Below, piece after piece: positions 35,924 through 44,745 of a stretch of 64,000 nucleotides of DNA (the stretch's first letter is position 1; every line of letters starts with the position of its first letter). The notes beneath the pieces were generated by a model that worked only from the letters and a program-made list of their open reading frames with translations, searched no databases and was not told where the DNA came from. The DNA comes from Methylobacterium sp. E-065. GTDB taxonomy: Bacteria; Pseudomonadota; Alphaproteobacteria; Rhizobiales; Beijerinckiaceae. The stretch spans positions 62,001-126,000 of the forward strand of contig NZ_JAKSYD010000106.1 in assembly GCF_022829605.1 (NCBI RefSeq), read 5' to 3'. Both the position numbers and the translations under genes were made by a program.

Positions 35924-38551
35924 GTGATCGGCAACAACGGATCCGAAAGCGGCGGCGAGATCGGTTCGACGCCGCAAACCGCGACGGCGTCCACGCAGCT
36001 CGACCGTTTGGTCGCCCGGGCACGCGTCGCCGACCTGTGGGAGCAGGTCTGGCCGATCCTCTGGCGCGGGCTCGCCGTCGCGCTGCTGTTCCTGATCGTG
36101 TCGTGGTCGGGTCTGTGGCTCGATCTCTCGCCGCTCGGGCGGCAGGTCGGCCTGAGTATCCTGGCTGTCCTGCTTGTCGTCGCCCTTCAACCCCTCATCC
36201 ATCTCAGGCGGATCGAGCGGCGCTCGGCCCTGACCCGGCTGGACCGGGAAGCGGCGCTGCGCGATCCGTCCCTCCGCCACGGCCCGGCTTCGACCGCGCA
36301 GGATTCCCTCGCCGTCGGCGCCGCCGACGCGGGCAGCCGGGCCCTCTGGGATTTGCATCAGCGTCGTGCGGCGCGGGATGTGGCGGGGCTTCGCATTGGC
36401 CTGCCGCGGCCCGGCATGGTCCGGCGCGACCCCTTCGCACTGCGCGCCGGCCTGATCGTGGCGACCGCCGCCAGCCTGTTCGTGGCCGGCCCTGAATGGC
36501 GCGACCGGATCGGTGCCGCCTTCGATTGGCACGAGCCGGCGACCCCCGGCCCGAACTTCCGCGTCGACGGGTGGATCGATCCGCCGCTCTACACCCGCAT
36601 GCCGCCGCTGCTGATCGCCATGGACGGCAGCGACCAACACCTGCGGGCCCCGGTCAACGCCCAACTCATCGTGCGCATTGCCGGACAGGGGAAGGCTGCG
36701 GCCAACACCACGCTGACGGCCAATGCCGGGCTCGTGACTGTGCCCGGCCAGGAGCCGCGTCCGGACCTGCGCGAGGAGCGCTACCGGATCGCCGGCAATG
36801 CGGAACTGACGATCGTGACGCCGGCCGGCCGGCAACGTTTGACCGTGGACGCGATCCCCGATCGCCCGCCGGAGGTGACGGCCATCGGCGGCCCCGAGGT
36901 GAACGGGCGCGGGACCTTCAATTTGACCTACCGCGCAAAGGACGATTACGGGCTTAGCTCGGCTGAGGCCGTGATCGCACCGGTCAAACCCGGCCGCTCC
37001 CTCGTTCCGATCCCGAACATCAGCCTCGCGCTGCCCAGCGACGCCTCCGGCGACACCGAGACCAAGACACTTGTCGATCTGACCGACAATCCGTGGTCAG
37101 GTGCCCGCGTGCGCTACCAGATCGTCGTCAAGGACGAGGCCGGGCAGGAAGGTCGCACGACCGAGACCGAGATCACGCTGCCGGCCCGCCCGTTCCGCGA
37201 TCCGCTGGCGCGCGCGCTGGCGGAAGAACGGCGTCGGCTCGTGACCGCGCCCGATACGGACAGGCTCTGGGTTCAGTCCGCGCTCGACGCGCTGTTGGTT
37301 GCCCCCGACATGTTCACGCCGCAGCCGGCGATCTACCTCGGCCTGCGCACGGCCACGACACGCCTGCGCCGGGCCCGCGCGGATTCCGACCTCGTTGACG
37401 TCGCCGACCTGCTCTGGGAAATGGCCCTGAAGATCGAGGATGGCGACCTGTCGGACGCCGAGAAGCAACTGCGTCAGGCTCAGGACCGGCTGAAGGAAGC
37501 GATCGAGCGCAATGCGCCCGACGACGAGGTCAAGCGCCTCACCCAGGACCTGAAGCAGGCGCTCGACAAGTTCCTGTCCGAAATGGCGCAGAAGCAGGGT
37601 CGCGATCCGAACAAGTCCGGCGAGCGCCAACAGAACAACCAGCAATCGAAAAGCGTCACGCCCGAGGATCTCGACAAGATGATCCACGACATGGCCGAGG
37701 CGATGAAGCGCGGCGACACCGCCGAGGCGCAGCGCCTGATGGACCAGTTGCGCAACATCCTTGAGAATCTCCAGACCGCCGAACGTGGCCAGTCCGATCA
37801 GACGTCGCGCGAGATGCAGAAGCAGATGCGCGATCTCGACGCGATGGCGCGCGAGCAGCAAGGCCTGCGCGATCAGACCTTCAAGGACGGGCAGGACCAG
37901 CAAGGCGGCCAGCGCCAGCCGAAGAGCGGCCAGCCGCAGCAGGGCCAGCGCGGCCAGCAGGGACAGAAGCAGCAAGGCCAGCAGGGCCAGAGCCAGCAAG
38001 GGCAGAAAGGCCAGGGTCAGAAGGGCCAGGGGCAGCAGGGTGACGCCGGCGAGCAGCAGCAGGCGCTTCGGCAGCGGCTCGAGCAGCTCGAGCAGCGCAT
38101 GAAGGAGAACGGCATGCGCGGCGAGCAGGGCCTGGCGGATGCCGAGAATGCCATGCGCGAGGCCGAGAACGCCCTGAAGCAGGGCGATTCCGACGAGGCG
38201 GTGGATGCGCAGGGTCGCGCTCTCGACGGTCTGAAGCGCGGTGCCGAGGGTATGGCGCAGCAGATGCAGGAGATGGCCGAGGGCCAGGGCCAAGGCCAGG
38301 GTGAGGGCCAGCAGGAGGGCGGGCAGCAGCCGGGGCAACAGGGTCAGGCCGGCGCCCGTGACGACGACCCGCTCGGCCGCCCCAACCGCGGTCGCGACAT
38401 GAGCGACGGACGCGTCCGCGTACCCACGGCCGATGAATCCGCCGTCCAGCGCGCCCGGCGCATCATGGAGGAGCTGCGGCGCAAGCTCGGCGATCCGACA
38501 CGCCCACGCGAGGAGCTCGACTATTTCGAGCGCCTGCTCCGCCGCAACTAA
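35924..38551 (+). CDS. TIGR02302/DUF4175 large membrane protein
   Basis: The 875-aa protein has two or three N-terminal membrane helices (about 45-65, 75-92, 170-190). A periplasmic region with beta-sandwich-like FRVDGWIDPPLYTRMPPLL and long helical segments follow. Near the C-terminus is a Gln/Gly-rich low-complexity stretch (about 655-715 and 785-810). The final ERARRIMEELRRKLGD-type helix and DYFERLLRRN end are typical of the family. It is widespread in Hyphomicrobiales, function unknown. It starts with GTG 35924 and an AAGGCGG-type site. It leads the HIG1/pduO/etf cluster. Confidence 0.85.
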   Translation: MIGNNGSESGGEIGSTPQTATASTQLDRLVARARVADLWEQVWPILWRGLAVALLFLIVSWSGLWLDLSPLGRQVGLSILAVLLVVALQPLIHLRRIERRSALTRLDREAALRDPSLRHGPASTAQDSLAVGAADAGSRALWDLHQRRAARDVAGLRIGLPRPGMVRRDPFALRAGLIVATAASLFVAGPEWRDRIGAAFDWHEPATPGPNFRVDGWIDPPLYTRMPPLLIAMDGSDQHLRAPVNAQLIVRIAGQGKAAANTTLTANAGLVTVPGQEPRPDLREERYRIAGNAELTIVTPAGRQRLTVDAIPDRPPEVTAIGGPEVNGRGTFNLTYRAKDDYGLSSAEAVIAPVKPGRSLVPIPNISLALPSDASGDTETKTLVDLTDNPWSGARVRYQIVVKDEAGQEGRTTETEITLPARPFRDPLARALAEERRRLVTAPDTDRLWVQSALDALLVAPDMFTPQPAIYLGLRTATTRLRRARADSDLVDVADLLWEMALKIEDGDLSDAEKQLRQAQDRLKEAIERNAPDDEVKRLTQDLKQALDKFLSEMAQKQGRDPNKSGERQQNNQQSKSVTPEDLDKMIHDMAEAMKRGDTAEAQRLMDQLRNILENLQTAERGQSDQTSREMQKQMRDLDAMAREQQGLRDQTFKDGQDQQGGQRQPKSGQPQQGQRGQQGQKQQGQQGQSQQGQKGQGQKGQGQQGDAGEQQQALRQRLEQLEQRMKENGMRGEQGLADAENAMREAENALKQGDSDEAVDAQGRALDGLKRGAEGMAQQMQEMAEGQGQGQGEGQQEGGQQPGQQGQAGARDDDPLGRPNRGRDMSDGRVRVPTADESAVQRARRIMEELRRKLGDPTRPREELDYFERLLRRN
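37900..38060 (+). repeat. degenerate CAGCAGGGCCAG-type repeat inside the DUF4175 gene
   Basis: Roughly a dozen imperfect units of CAGCAGGGCCAG and AAGGGCCAG encode Gln-Gln-Gly-Gln and Lys-Gly-Gln steps. Such repeats can change length by slippage in frame. A second, shorter Gly-Gln tract lies at about 38280-38350. Confidence 0.7.
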
Positions 38552-38577
38552 GCCTCTCTCTTCTCAACCCGCGATGC

Positions 38578-38596
38578 GGAACCGGGCGCCGGTTCC
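38578..38596. terminator. inverted repeat between DUF4175 and HIG1 genes
   Basis: GGAACCGG at 38578-38585 pairs with CCGGTTCC at 38589-38596 around 3 nt. It lies 27 nt after the DUF4175 stop. It may be a terminator, a processing hairpin or an operator. Confidence 0.35.
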
Positions 38597-38620
38597 CGTC
38601 AGGCCCGGATCGTCGCTGCC

Positions 38621-38806
38621 ATGTCGTCCAACACCCTCGTCCTTCTCGCCTGCCTGGCCGTGGTCTTCGTGCTGTTTTTCGGCCTCGCCAACATGATGCG
38701 CGGTGGCAGCGCAAACCTATCGCAGAAATTGATGCGTCTGCGCGTCCTGCTGCAGTTCGTCGCCATCGTGATCATCATGGGCGTGGTCTGGTGGCGCTCG
38801 GCCTGA
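38621..38806 (+). CDS. twin-transmembrane HIG1-domain protein
   Basis: The 61-aa protein has two membrane helices (about 5-24 and 43-57) separated by the conserved NMMRGGSANLSQKLMRLRVL loop. This is the bacterial HIG1/hypoxia-induced domain. Mitochondrial relatives stabilise cytochrome oxidase supercomplexes. The bacterial role is not settled. This gene is regularly found before pduO-etfBA in alphaproteobacteria, as here except for one inserted gene. Confidence 0.88.
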   Translation: MSSNTLVLLACLAVVFVLFFGLANMMRGGSANLSQKLMRLRVLLQFVAIVIIMGVVWWRSA

Positions 38807-38945
38807 GCCCGGCAGCGCCGGTGTGACCGGCCTGCCGCACCCGTGGTCTTTCGCGGCGCGGGGGGATGAATTGGCGGCCTGGGCGTGAGGAGGCCGTGCT
38901 ACGCTCGGTAGTATCGAACCGTCACGTCGCTTCGGCCGAGTGTCT

Positions 38946-39575
38946 ATGACCGCCCCTTTCCGCACCTGTCTCATGGGCCTGATCTCCGCCGCGGCGATCC
39001 TGCCCGTCTCGGCTGCGGATCTGCCGCCTGCCCCGGCGACCTACTACGCGCCGCCGGCCCAGCCGCTCAGCATCGTCTCCGAGGTCCGCATCGGTGGTTC
39101 GGTGCAGGATCCGGGCAGCGCCGAGGGCAAGCTGCCCGGTTTCAGCAAGGGGAATGTCAACGGCGATATCCTGTTCGCGAAGCCGGTGATCAGCGCGGAT
39201 CCGTTCTGGCAGGCCTTCGTGCCGCGGCCCACGGTGGGCGGCAGCTACAACACCGGCGGCCGGACGAGCTACGCTTATCTCGGCGCGACCTGGACCCTCG
39301 AGATCTTCCCGGAGACCTTCAACCGTCGCGTCTTCCTGGACGGGTTCTTCGGTGGCGTTGCCCATAACGGTTATACCGGCCCGAAAGCGCTGACCCCCTA
39401 CGGCTTCAACACCCTCGGGTGCTCGCCGATGTTCCGCGAAGCCGCGGCCTTGGGCTTCCGTCTGACCGAGCATTGGAGCATCATGGCCACCGTCGAGCAT
39501 ATGTCGAACGCGGGCCTCTGTGCGAACAACCGCGGTTTGACCAATTTCGGCGGCAAGATCGGCTACACCTTCTGA
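38946..39575 (+). CDS. PagL-like acyloxyacyl hydrolase family outer-membrane protein
   Basis: The 209-aa protein has a signal peptide (about 1-24, ending VSAADLP) and a beta-barrel-like body ending in the outer-membrane sorting residue Phe (GKIGYTF). The segment VEHMSNAGL fits the HxSN motif of lipid A 3-O-deacylase PagL, where His and Ser are catalytic. The third catalytic residue of PagL is a Glu and no obvious Glu follows here, so activity is uncertain. ATG 38946 was preferred to GTG 38940. It sits between the HIG1 and pduO genes, which are usually adjacent. Confidence 0.7.
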   Translation: MTAPFRTCLMGLISAAAILPVSAADLPPAPATYYAPPAQPLSIVSEVRIGGSVQDPGSAEGKLPGFSKGNVNGDILFAKPVISADPFWQAFVPRPTVGGSYNTGGRTSYAYLGATWTLEIFPETFNRRVFLDGFFGGVAHNGYTGPKALTPYGFNTLGCSPMFREAAALGFRLTEHWSIMATVEHMSNAGLCANNRGLTNFGGKIGYTF

Positions 39576-39588
39576 GGCGTCCCGCTGC

Positions 39589-40161
39589 GTGGTCAAGCTC
39601 AACAAGATTTATACGCGCACCGGCGATAACGGTACGACCGCTCTGGCGGACGGGCAGCGGCGCTCGAAGGCGGATCTGCGGGTCGAGACCTACGGGACCG
39701 TCGACGAGACCAATGCCTGTCTCGGCCTCGTTCGCCTGCACACGACGGGCGCGCTCGATGGGATGCTCGGCGCGATCCAGAACGATCTGTTCGATCTCGG
39801 CGCGGATCTCGCGACACCGCCGAGCCCGGAGCCCCTGCCCTACGAACCGCTGCGGATCGTGGCCAGCCAGGTCGAGCGGCTCGAGCGCGACATCGACGCC
39901 GTGAACGCCGCGATCCCGCCGCTCAAATCCTTCGTGCTGCCCGGCGGCTCGCCGGCCTCTGCCGCCCTGCACCTCGCCCGCACGGTCTGCCGCCGAGCCG
40001 AGCGTCTGGCGGTCGCGCTCGCTGCGGACGAGAACGAAATCGTCTCGCCGGAGGCGCTGCGTTATCTCAACCGCCTGTCGGATTTTCTGTTCGTGGCCGG
40101 CCGCGCAGCCAATGCCGACGGCGCCGACGACGTGCTCTGGGTGCCCGGCGCCAACCGCTGA
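39589..40161 (+). CDS. pduO: PduO-type cob(I)yrinic acid a,c-diamide adenosyltransferase
   Basis: The 190-aa protein has the ATP-binding N-terminus KLNKIYTRTGDNGTTALADG, VETYGTVDETNACLG and VCRRAERLAVAL of PduO-type enzymes. They add the 5'-deoxyadenosyl group to cob(I)alamin. Coenzyme B12 is needed for mutases such as methylmalonyl-CoA and ethylmalonyl-CoA mutase in methylotroph carbon assimilation (pathway context inferred). The start is GTG 39589, 13 bp after the upstream stop, so cotranscription is likely. Confidence 0.93.
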   Translation: MVKLNKIYTRTGDNGTTALADGQRRSKADLRVETYGTVDETNACLGLVRLHTTGALDGMLGAIQNDLFDLGADLATPPSPEPLPYEPLRIVASQVERLERDIDAVNAAIPPLKSFVLPGGSPASAALHLARTVCRRAERLAVALAADENEIVSPEALRYLNRLSDFLFVAGRAANADGADDVLWVPGANR

Positions 40162-40200
40162 GTCGCCGAACCCATTTCCCGCAGCCTCCACTGCGCCGCG

Positions 40201-40230
40201 TTGACAAGGCGGAAATGTGGCCGCTACGGT
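40201..40230 (+). promoter_or_regulatory. sigma-70-type promoter before etfBA
   Basis: A perfect TTGACA at 40201-40206 is followed after 18 nt by TACGGT at 40225-40230. It lies 100 nt upstream of the etfB start in a 168-bp intergenic stretch, so etfBA can be transcribed independently of pduO. Confidence 0.5.
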
Positions 40231-40329
40231 CCGGCCGCCCTGCACGCCCCCCGCGACGGCGCCTCCGTGGCGCCGACGGGACCGGCCTGCACGATGATAA
40301 GAATCCTCCTGGGAAGGATCGTAACCGCC

Positions 40330-41079
40330 ATGAAGGTGCTGGTGCCCGTCAAGCGGGTTGTGGACTACAACGTCAAGATCCGCGTGAAGGCCGATGGCTC
40401 CGGGGTCGAGCTCGCCAACGTCAAGATGTCGATGAATCCCTTCGACGAGATCGCCGTCGAGGAGGCGATCCGGCTGAAGGAGAAGGGCAAGGTCACCGAG
40501 ATCGTCGCCGTCTCGATCGGCCCGCAGCAGGCGCAGGAGACGCTCCGCACCGCGCTGGCCATGGGCGCCGACCGGGCGATCCTGATCAAGACCGATGTCA
40601 ATTGCGAGCCGCTGGCGGTGGCCAAGCTCCTGAAGGCCGTGGTCGACAAGGAAGGCCCGCAGCTTGTCATCCTGGGCAAGCAGGCGATCGACGACGATTC
40701 GAACCAGACCGGCCAGATGCTCGGCGCGCTGCTCGGCTGGCCGCAGGGAACCTTCGCCTTCAAGGTCGAGGTCGGCGAGGGCAGCCTCGACGTCACCCGC
40801 GAGGTCGATGGCGGCCTGCAGACGGTGGCGCTGCAGCTGCCGGCGATCGTCACGACCGACCTGCGCCTCAACGAGCCGCGCTATGCGAGCTTGCCCAACA
40901 TCATGAAGGCCAAGAAGAAGCCGCTCGAAGAGCTGGCACCCGACGCTCTGGGCGTCGACGTCACCCCGAAGCTCAAGGTCCTCAAGACCGCGGAGCCTCC
41001 GGGGCGCTCGGCCGGCGTGAAGGTGGGTTCTGCGGCCGAGCTGGTCCAGAAGCTCAAGGTCGAAGCCGGCGTGATCTGA
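40330..41079 (+). CDS. etfB: electron transfer flavoprotein beta subunit
   Basis: The 249-aa EtfB begins [20 protein letters not shown]. It has the family segment [28 protein letters not shown] that contacts AMP and the alpha subunit, and ends with a helical [17 protein letters not shown]. With EtfA it passes electrons from acyl-CoA and other dehydrogenases to ETF:quinone oxidoreductase. ATG 40330 has GGGAAGGATCG upstream. It is 67 bp before etfA, same transcript. Confidence 0.96.
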   Translation: MKVLVPVKRVVDYNVKIRVKADGSGVELANVKMSMNPFDEIAVEEAIRLKEKGKVTEIVAVSIGPQQAQETLRTALAMGADRAILIKTDVNCEPLAVAKLLKAVVDKEGPQLVILGKQAIDDDSNQTGQMLGALLGWPQGTFAFKVEVGEGSLDVTREVDGGLQTVALQLPAIVTTDLRLNEPRYASLPNIMKAKKKPLEELAPDALGVDVTPKLKVLKTAEPPGRSAGVKVGSAAELVQKLKVEAGVI

Positions 41080-41146
41080 TCTGCGGGCGAGGCTCCCCGT
41101 CCGGGGTCGAGCCTCGCATCACCACATTCGGGGATTCGAGACGACC

Positions 41147-42100
41147 ATGACGACACTCCTCTTCGTCGAGCACGGCAACGGCCAGATCAAGGACGGGACG
41201 CTCAAGGCGTTGACCGCCGCCAAGGATATCGGGGCGCCGATCCACGCCCTCGTGCTCGGCGCCGGATCCAAGTCGGTCGCCGATGCGGCGGCCAAGCTCG
41301 ACGGGGTCGACAAGGTGCTGGTCGCCGAGGACGCCGCCTACGACCATGATCTGGCCGAGCCGGTCTCGGCGCTGATCGCGTCGATTGCCGAGCCCTACGA
41401 CACGATCATCGCCTCGGCCTCGACCACGGGCAAGAACGTGCTGCCGCGCGTCGCCGCCCTGCTCGACGTGGCGCAGGTCTCCGACATCATCAAGGTCGTC
41501 GCGCCCGACACGTTCGAGCGGCCGATCTACGCCGGCAACGCGATCCAGACCGTCCAGACGGCGGCCGGCAAGCGGGTCATCACCGTGCGGACCGCAGCCT
41601 TCAAGGCCGCCGGCGAGGGCGGTTCCTCGGCCGCGGTCGAGCCGGTCTCCGCCTCCACGCCCGAGGCCGCCGGTTCGAGCTTCAAGGGCGAGGAGATCGC
41701 CAAGTCCGACCGGCCGGAACTGGCTGCGGCACGGATCATCGTCTCTGGCGGCCGGTCGCTTGGCTCCTCGGACAAGTTCCACGAGCTGATCGAGCCGCTC
41801 GCCGATACGCTCGGCGCCGCTGTGGGCGCCTCCCGCGCGGCAGTGGACGCGGGCTACGCGCCGAACGACTGGCAGGTCGGCCAGACCGGCAAGGTGGTGG
41901 CGCCCGATCTCTACGTGGCGGTCGGCATCTCCGGCGCGATCCAGCATCTTGCCGGCATGAAGGACTCGAAGGTCATCGTCGCCATCAACAAGGACGAGGA
42001 CGCACCGATCTTCCAGGTTGCGGATTACGGCCTCGTCGGTGACCTGTTTCAGGTCGTTCCGGAGCTGCAATCGGAGCTCGGCAAGGCGAAGGGCCAGTAA
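41147..42100 (+). CDS. etfA: electron transfer flavoprotein alpha subunit
   Basis: The 317-aa EtfA has an N-terminal Rossmann-like domain and the FAD-binding C-terminal domain with [19 protein letters not shown]. The signature [41 protein letters not shown] and [19 protein letters not shown] complete it. It forms the heterodimer with EtfB. Followed by hbd on the same strand after 186 bp. Confidence 0.97.
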   Translation: MTTLLFVEHGNGQIKDGTLKALTAAKDIGAPIHALVLGAGSKSVADAAAKLDGVDKVLVAEDAAYDHDLAEPVSALIASIAEPYDTIIASASTTGKNVLPRVAALLDVAQVSDIIKVVAPDTFERPIYAGNAIQTVQTAAGKRVITVRTAAFKAAGEGGSSAAVEPVSASTPEAAGSSFKGEEIAKSDRPELAAARIIVSGGRSLGSSDKFHELIEPLADTLGAAVGASRAAVDAGYAPNDWQVGQTGKVVAPDLYVAVGISGAIQHLAGMKDSKVIVAINKDEDAPIFQVADYGLVGDLFQVVPELQSELGKAKGQ

Positions 42101-42286
42101 CCGGCCGGATTACTTGCCGGTCGCGCGCGCGGGTATTTCCAGGCCCACGCGCGCCCGCGGGTTCCTTCGGCATCGGTGATTGGTCTAGAAGGCGGCGACG
42201 GCGTGAGTGCAGGCCGTCGTCTTCGCGCAGTCCGTCGGGTCCGGCGGCCGTGCAGCGGCAACGGCATCAGGGGCACAGGTCGGTCA

Positions 42287-43168
42287 ATGGGCATGGAGAT
42301 CAAGCGGGTCGGCATCATCGGCGCGGGCCAGATGGGCAGCGGCATCGCGCAGGTCTGCGCTTCGGCCGGTCTCGACGTCCTGCTCAACGACCGCGATCCG
42401 GTCCGCCTGGAGAATGGCTTGAGCCTGATCGAGGGCAACCTGGGCCGCCTCGTCTCCAAGGGCACCATCACCGACGAGGATAGCCGCGAGGCCCGGTCGC
42501 GCATCAATCCGGCGCGGGACTTCGACGCGCTGGGCCCCTGCGACCTCGTGATCGAGGCTGCGACCGAGAACGAGGCCACGAAGCGTGAGATCTTCACGTC
42601 CCTGTGCCCGTCGCTCAAGCCGGAGACGCTGGTCGCCACCAACACGTCGTCGATTTCGATCACCCGGCTCGCCGCCGCGACGGATCGGCCGGAGCGGTTC
42701 ATCGGCATCCACTTCATGAACCCGGTGCCGGTGATGCAGCTCGTCGAGCTGATCCGCGGCATCGCCACCGAGGACGCGACCTACGAGACCTCCAAGGCGT
42801 TCATCGCCAAGCTGGGTAAGACTTCGACGATGTCGGAGGATTTTCCGGCGTTCATCGTCAACCGCATCCTGCTGCCGATGATCAACGAGGCGATCTACAC
42901 GCTTTATGAGGGTGTCGGCTCGGTTGAGTCGATCGATACGGCGATGCGGCTCGGCGCGAACCATCCGATGGGCCCGCTCCAGCTCGCCGACTTCATTGGC
43001 CTGGATACCTGCCTCTCGGTGATGCAGGTGCTCTACGAGGGGCTGGCGGATTCGAAGTACCGCCCCTGCCCGCTGCTCGTGAAATATGTCGAGGCCGGCT
43101 GGCTCGGCCGGAAGGCGAAGCGCGGCTTCTACGATTACCGCGGACCGACCCCGGTCCCGACACGCTGA
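42287..43168 (+). CDS. hbdA: 3-hydroxybutyryl-CoA dehydrogenase
   Basis: The 293-aa NAD(P)-dependent enzyme has the Rossmann motif VGIIGAGQMGSGIAQV, the catalytic region NTSSISITRLA with GIHFMNPVPVMQLVE (His) and the C-terminal NHPMGPLQLADFIGLDTCL. It interconverts acetoacetyl-CoA and 3-hydroxybutyryl-CoA, linking PHB turnover with the ethylmalonyl-CoA pathway in methylotrophs. AGG lies a few nucleotides before ATG 42287. A second ATG two codons later is equivalent. etfBA and hbd form a conserved block. Confidence 0.93.
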   Translation: MGMEIKRVGIIGAGQMGSGIAQVCASAGLDVLLNDRDPVRLENGLSLIEGNLGRLVSKGTITDEDSREARSRINPARDFDALGPCDLVIEAATENEATKREIFTSLCPSLKPETLVATNTSSISITRLAAATDRPERFIGIHFMNPVPVMQLVELIRGIATEDATYETSKAFIAKLGKTSTMSEDFPAFIVNRILLPMINEAIYTLYEGVGSVESIDTAMRLGANHPMGPLQLADFIGLDTCLSVMQVLYEGLADSKYRPCPLLVKYVEAGWLGRKAKRGFYDYRGPTPVPTR

Positions 43169-43178
43169 TCGAGCTTGA

Positions 43179-43200
43179 GGGGCGGCCGCGCGGCCGCCCC
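43179..43200. terminator. perfect GC palindrome between converging genes
   Basis: The 22-nt sequence is a perfect inverted repeat: GGGGCGGCC at 43179-43187 against GGCCGCCCC at 43192-43200, loop GCGC. It lies 10 nt after the hbd stop and 8 nt before the converging gene's stop, as expected for a bidirectional terminator. It contains two overlapping-type GCGGCCGC octamers. Confidence 0.7.
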
Positions 43201-43208
43201 GTCATTCC

Positions 43209-43511
43209 TTACTTCGCTGCGCCATTCGCGCCGGGCTGGGCCGGCTGCGGATAGGACGGGTTGCCGCCCGGCACCGCGGTGCTGTTCGAGGACGACGCTG
43301 CCCCGGACTGACCGTTGACCGAGCCCGTTACCTCTTTCCGCGAGGCATCCTGGCTCTGGCTGGCGTAATCCTTCGGCGAATTCGCACTGTTCCACGTCAG
43401 CAGCCCCACCGTCGCGATGGCCAGGAGCACGAGGCTCGCCACCAGAACCCAGAGCACGGGCTTGCCGCGCTCGCCCTGACGGCTGTCCTGCGGGTTCAAT
43501 CTCTCGGCCAT
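43209..43511 (-). CDS. small single-pass membrane protein, predicted stress-induced
   Basis: The 100-aa protein has a basic N-terminus (MAERLNPQDSRQGERGKP), one membrane helix (about 19-40) and a Ser/Gly/Pro/Asn-rich disordered tail. It has no known domain. ATG 43511 has GAGG upstream. An open frame to 43586 adds 25 residues that would cover the promoter region. The EcfG-type promoter 74 nt upstream predicts induction in the general stress response. Confidence 0.65.
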   Translation of the reverse strand: MAERLNPQDSRQGERGKPVLWVLVASLVLLAIATVGLLTWNSANSPKDYASQSQDASRKEVTGSVNGQSGAASSSNSTAVPGGNPSYPQPAQPGANGAAK

Positions 43512-43584
43512 CTGCACACATCCTCGCCTGCGGGACGCAACACGCGGCAGCGCGGTCTGCGACACGATCCCGTTACCGGCGGCC

Positions 43585-43610
43585 AACGCGGGCCCGGTGA
43601 AGCAAGTTCC
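43585..43610 (-). promoter_or_regulatory. EcfG-type general stress promoter of the small membrane protein gene
   Basis: On the minus strand GGAAC (43610-43606) is followed after 17 nt by CGTT (43588-43585). It sits in the short gap after the quinone oxidoreductase stop and 74 nt before the start of the small gene, so that gene has its own promoter. Confidence 0.6.
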
Positions 43611-43624
43611 TGCCGCGGGGTCGG

Positions 43625-44638
43625 TCAGCGGCCGGTGGTCAGCAGGATCTTGCCGAGATGCGCGCTCGATTCCATCAGTGCGTGCGCTTCCTGGGCCTTC
43701 TCCAACGGGAAGGTCGCGTGCGTGACGGTGCGGATGCGGCCGGCATCGAGTTCGGGCCAGACATCCCGACGCAGGCCCTCGGCGATCGCAGCCTTATCGG
43801 CCTTCGGGCGGGGGCGTAGCGTCGAGCCGGTGAAGGTCAGGCGGTTGCGCATGATCGGCGTGATGTTCAGCCCATCGACCTTGTAGCCGCCCATGAGGGC
43901 GATCATCACCAGCCGCCCATCCGGCGCCAGGGATTTCAGGTTCCGGGGAAGATAGCTCGCGCCGATCATGTCGAGGATGACATCGACCCCGCGGCTGTCG
44001 GTGAGGCGTTTCACCTCCTCGGCGAAATCCGCTTGCTTGTAGTCGATCGCCGCCTCGGCGCCGAGGTCCTCACAGAACCGGCACTTCTCGGCCGAGCCCG
44101 CGGTGGCGAATACCCGCGCGCCGACATGCTTGGCGATCTGGATCGCGGTGGCGCCGATGCCGCTCGACCCGCCGTGGACGAGGAAGCTCTCACCCGGGGC
44201 GAGCCGACCGCGCTGGACCACGTTCGAATAGACGGTGAAGAACGTCTCAGGCAGGCCGCCGGCATCCACGAGCGAGACGGCCTGCGGACGCGGCAGGCAA
44301 TGGCTGGCCTCGGCCACCGCGAATTCGGCGTAGCCGCCGCTGATCACGAGGGCACATACCTCGTCGCCGACCGACAGGGTCTCGACACCTGCGCCGAGCT
44401 CTGCGACCCGACCGGCAATCTCCAGGCCCGGGACCTCGGTCGCTCCGGGCGGCGGCGGATACAAACCCGCCCGCTGCATCATGTCGGGGCGGTTCACGCC
44501 CGCAGCGACGACTTCGATCAGCACCTGACCCGGTCCTGGCGACGGCAGCGACACGGTCTCGACCGCGATCACCTCCGGGCCACCCGCACCCGTGAAGCGG
44601 ATCTGGCGCATGGTGTCGGGCAGGGCAGTGCTGGCCAT
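43625..44638 (-). CDS. NAD(P)H-quinone oxidoreductase, zinc-independent MDR family
   Basis: The 337-aa protein is a medium-chain dehydrogenase/reductase of the quinone oxidoreductase (PIG3-like) group. It has VNRPDMMQRAGLYPPPPG, PGLEIAGRV, the nucleotide motif VHGGSSGIGATAIQIAK and a C-terminal RNRLTFTGSTLRPR. Zinc ligands of alcohol dehydrogenases are absent. It would reduce quinones or enones with NADPH. ATG 44638 has GAGGACG upstream. It follows the solute-binding protein gene by 107 bp on the same strand. No functional link is evident. Confidence 0.88.
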   Translation of the reverse strand: MASTALPDTMRQIRFTGAGGPEVIAVETVSLPSPGPGQVLIEVVAAGVNRPDMMQRAGLYPPPPGATEVPGLEIAGRVAELGAGVETLSVGDEVCALVISGGYAEFAVAEASHCLPRPQAVSLVDAGGLPETFFTVYSNVVQRGRLAPGESFLVHGGSSGIGATAIQIAKHVGARVFATAGSAEKCRFCEDLGAEAAIDYKQADFAEEVKRLTDSRGVDVILDMIGASYLPRNLKSLAPDGRLVMIALMGGYKVDGLNITPIMRNRLTFTGSTLRPRPKADKAAIAEGLRRDVWPELDAGRIRTVTHATFPLEKAQEAHALMESSAHLGKILLTTGR

Positions 44639-44745
44639 CAAGGCGTCCTCAACGCATGCGCTTCCGGGCCGCGCCTTTTGGGCGCGGTCCGTCTTGATTG
44701 CGGCAACCACCGCGCTTGGCAAGCGCGGCCTTTGGCGGCGGCTGC

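Noticed and set aside
37895..38350. CRISPR-like or tandem-repeat array
   Set aside because: The repeats are in-frame Gln/Gly codons inside a conserved gene, with no regular spacer structure.
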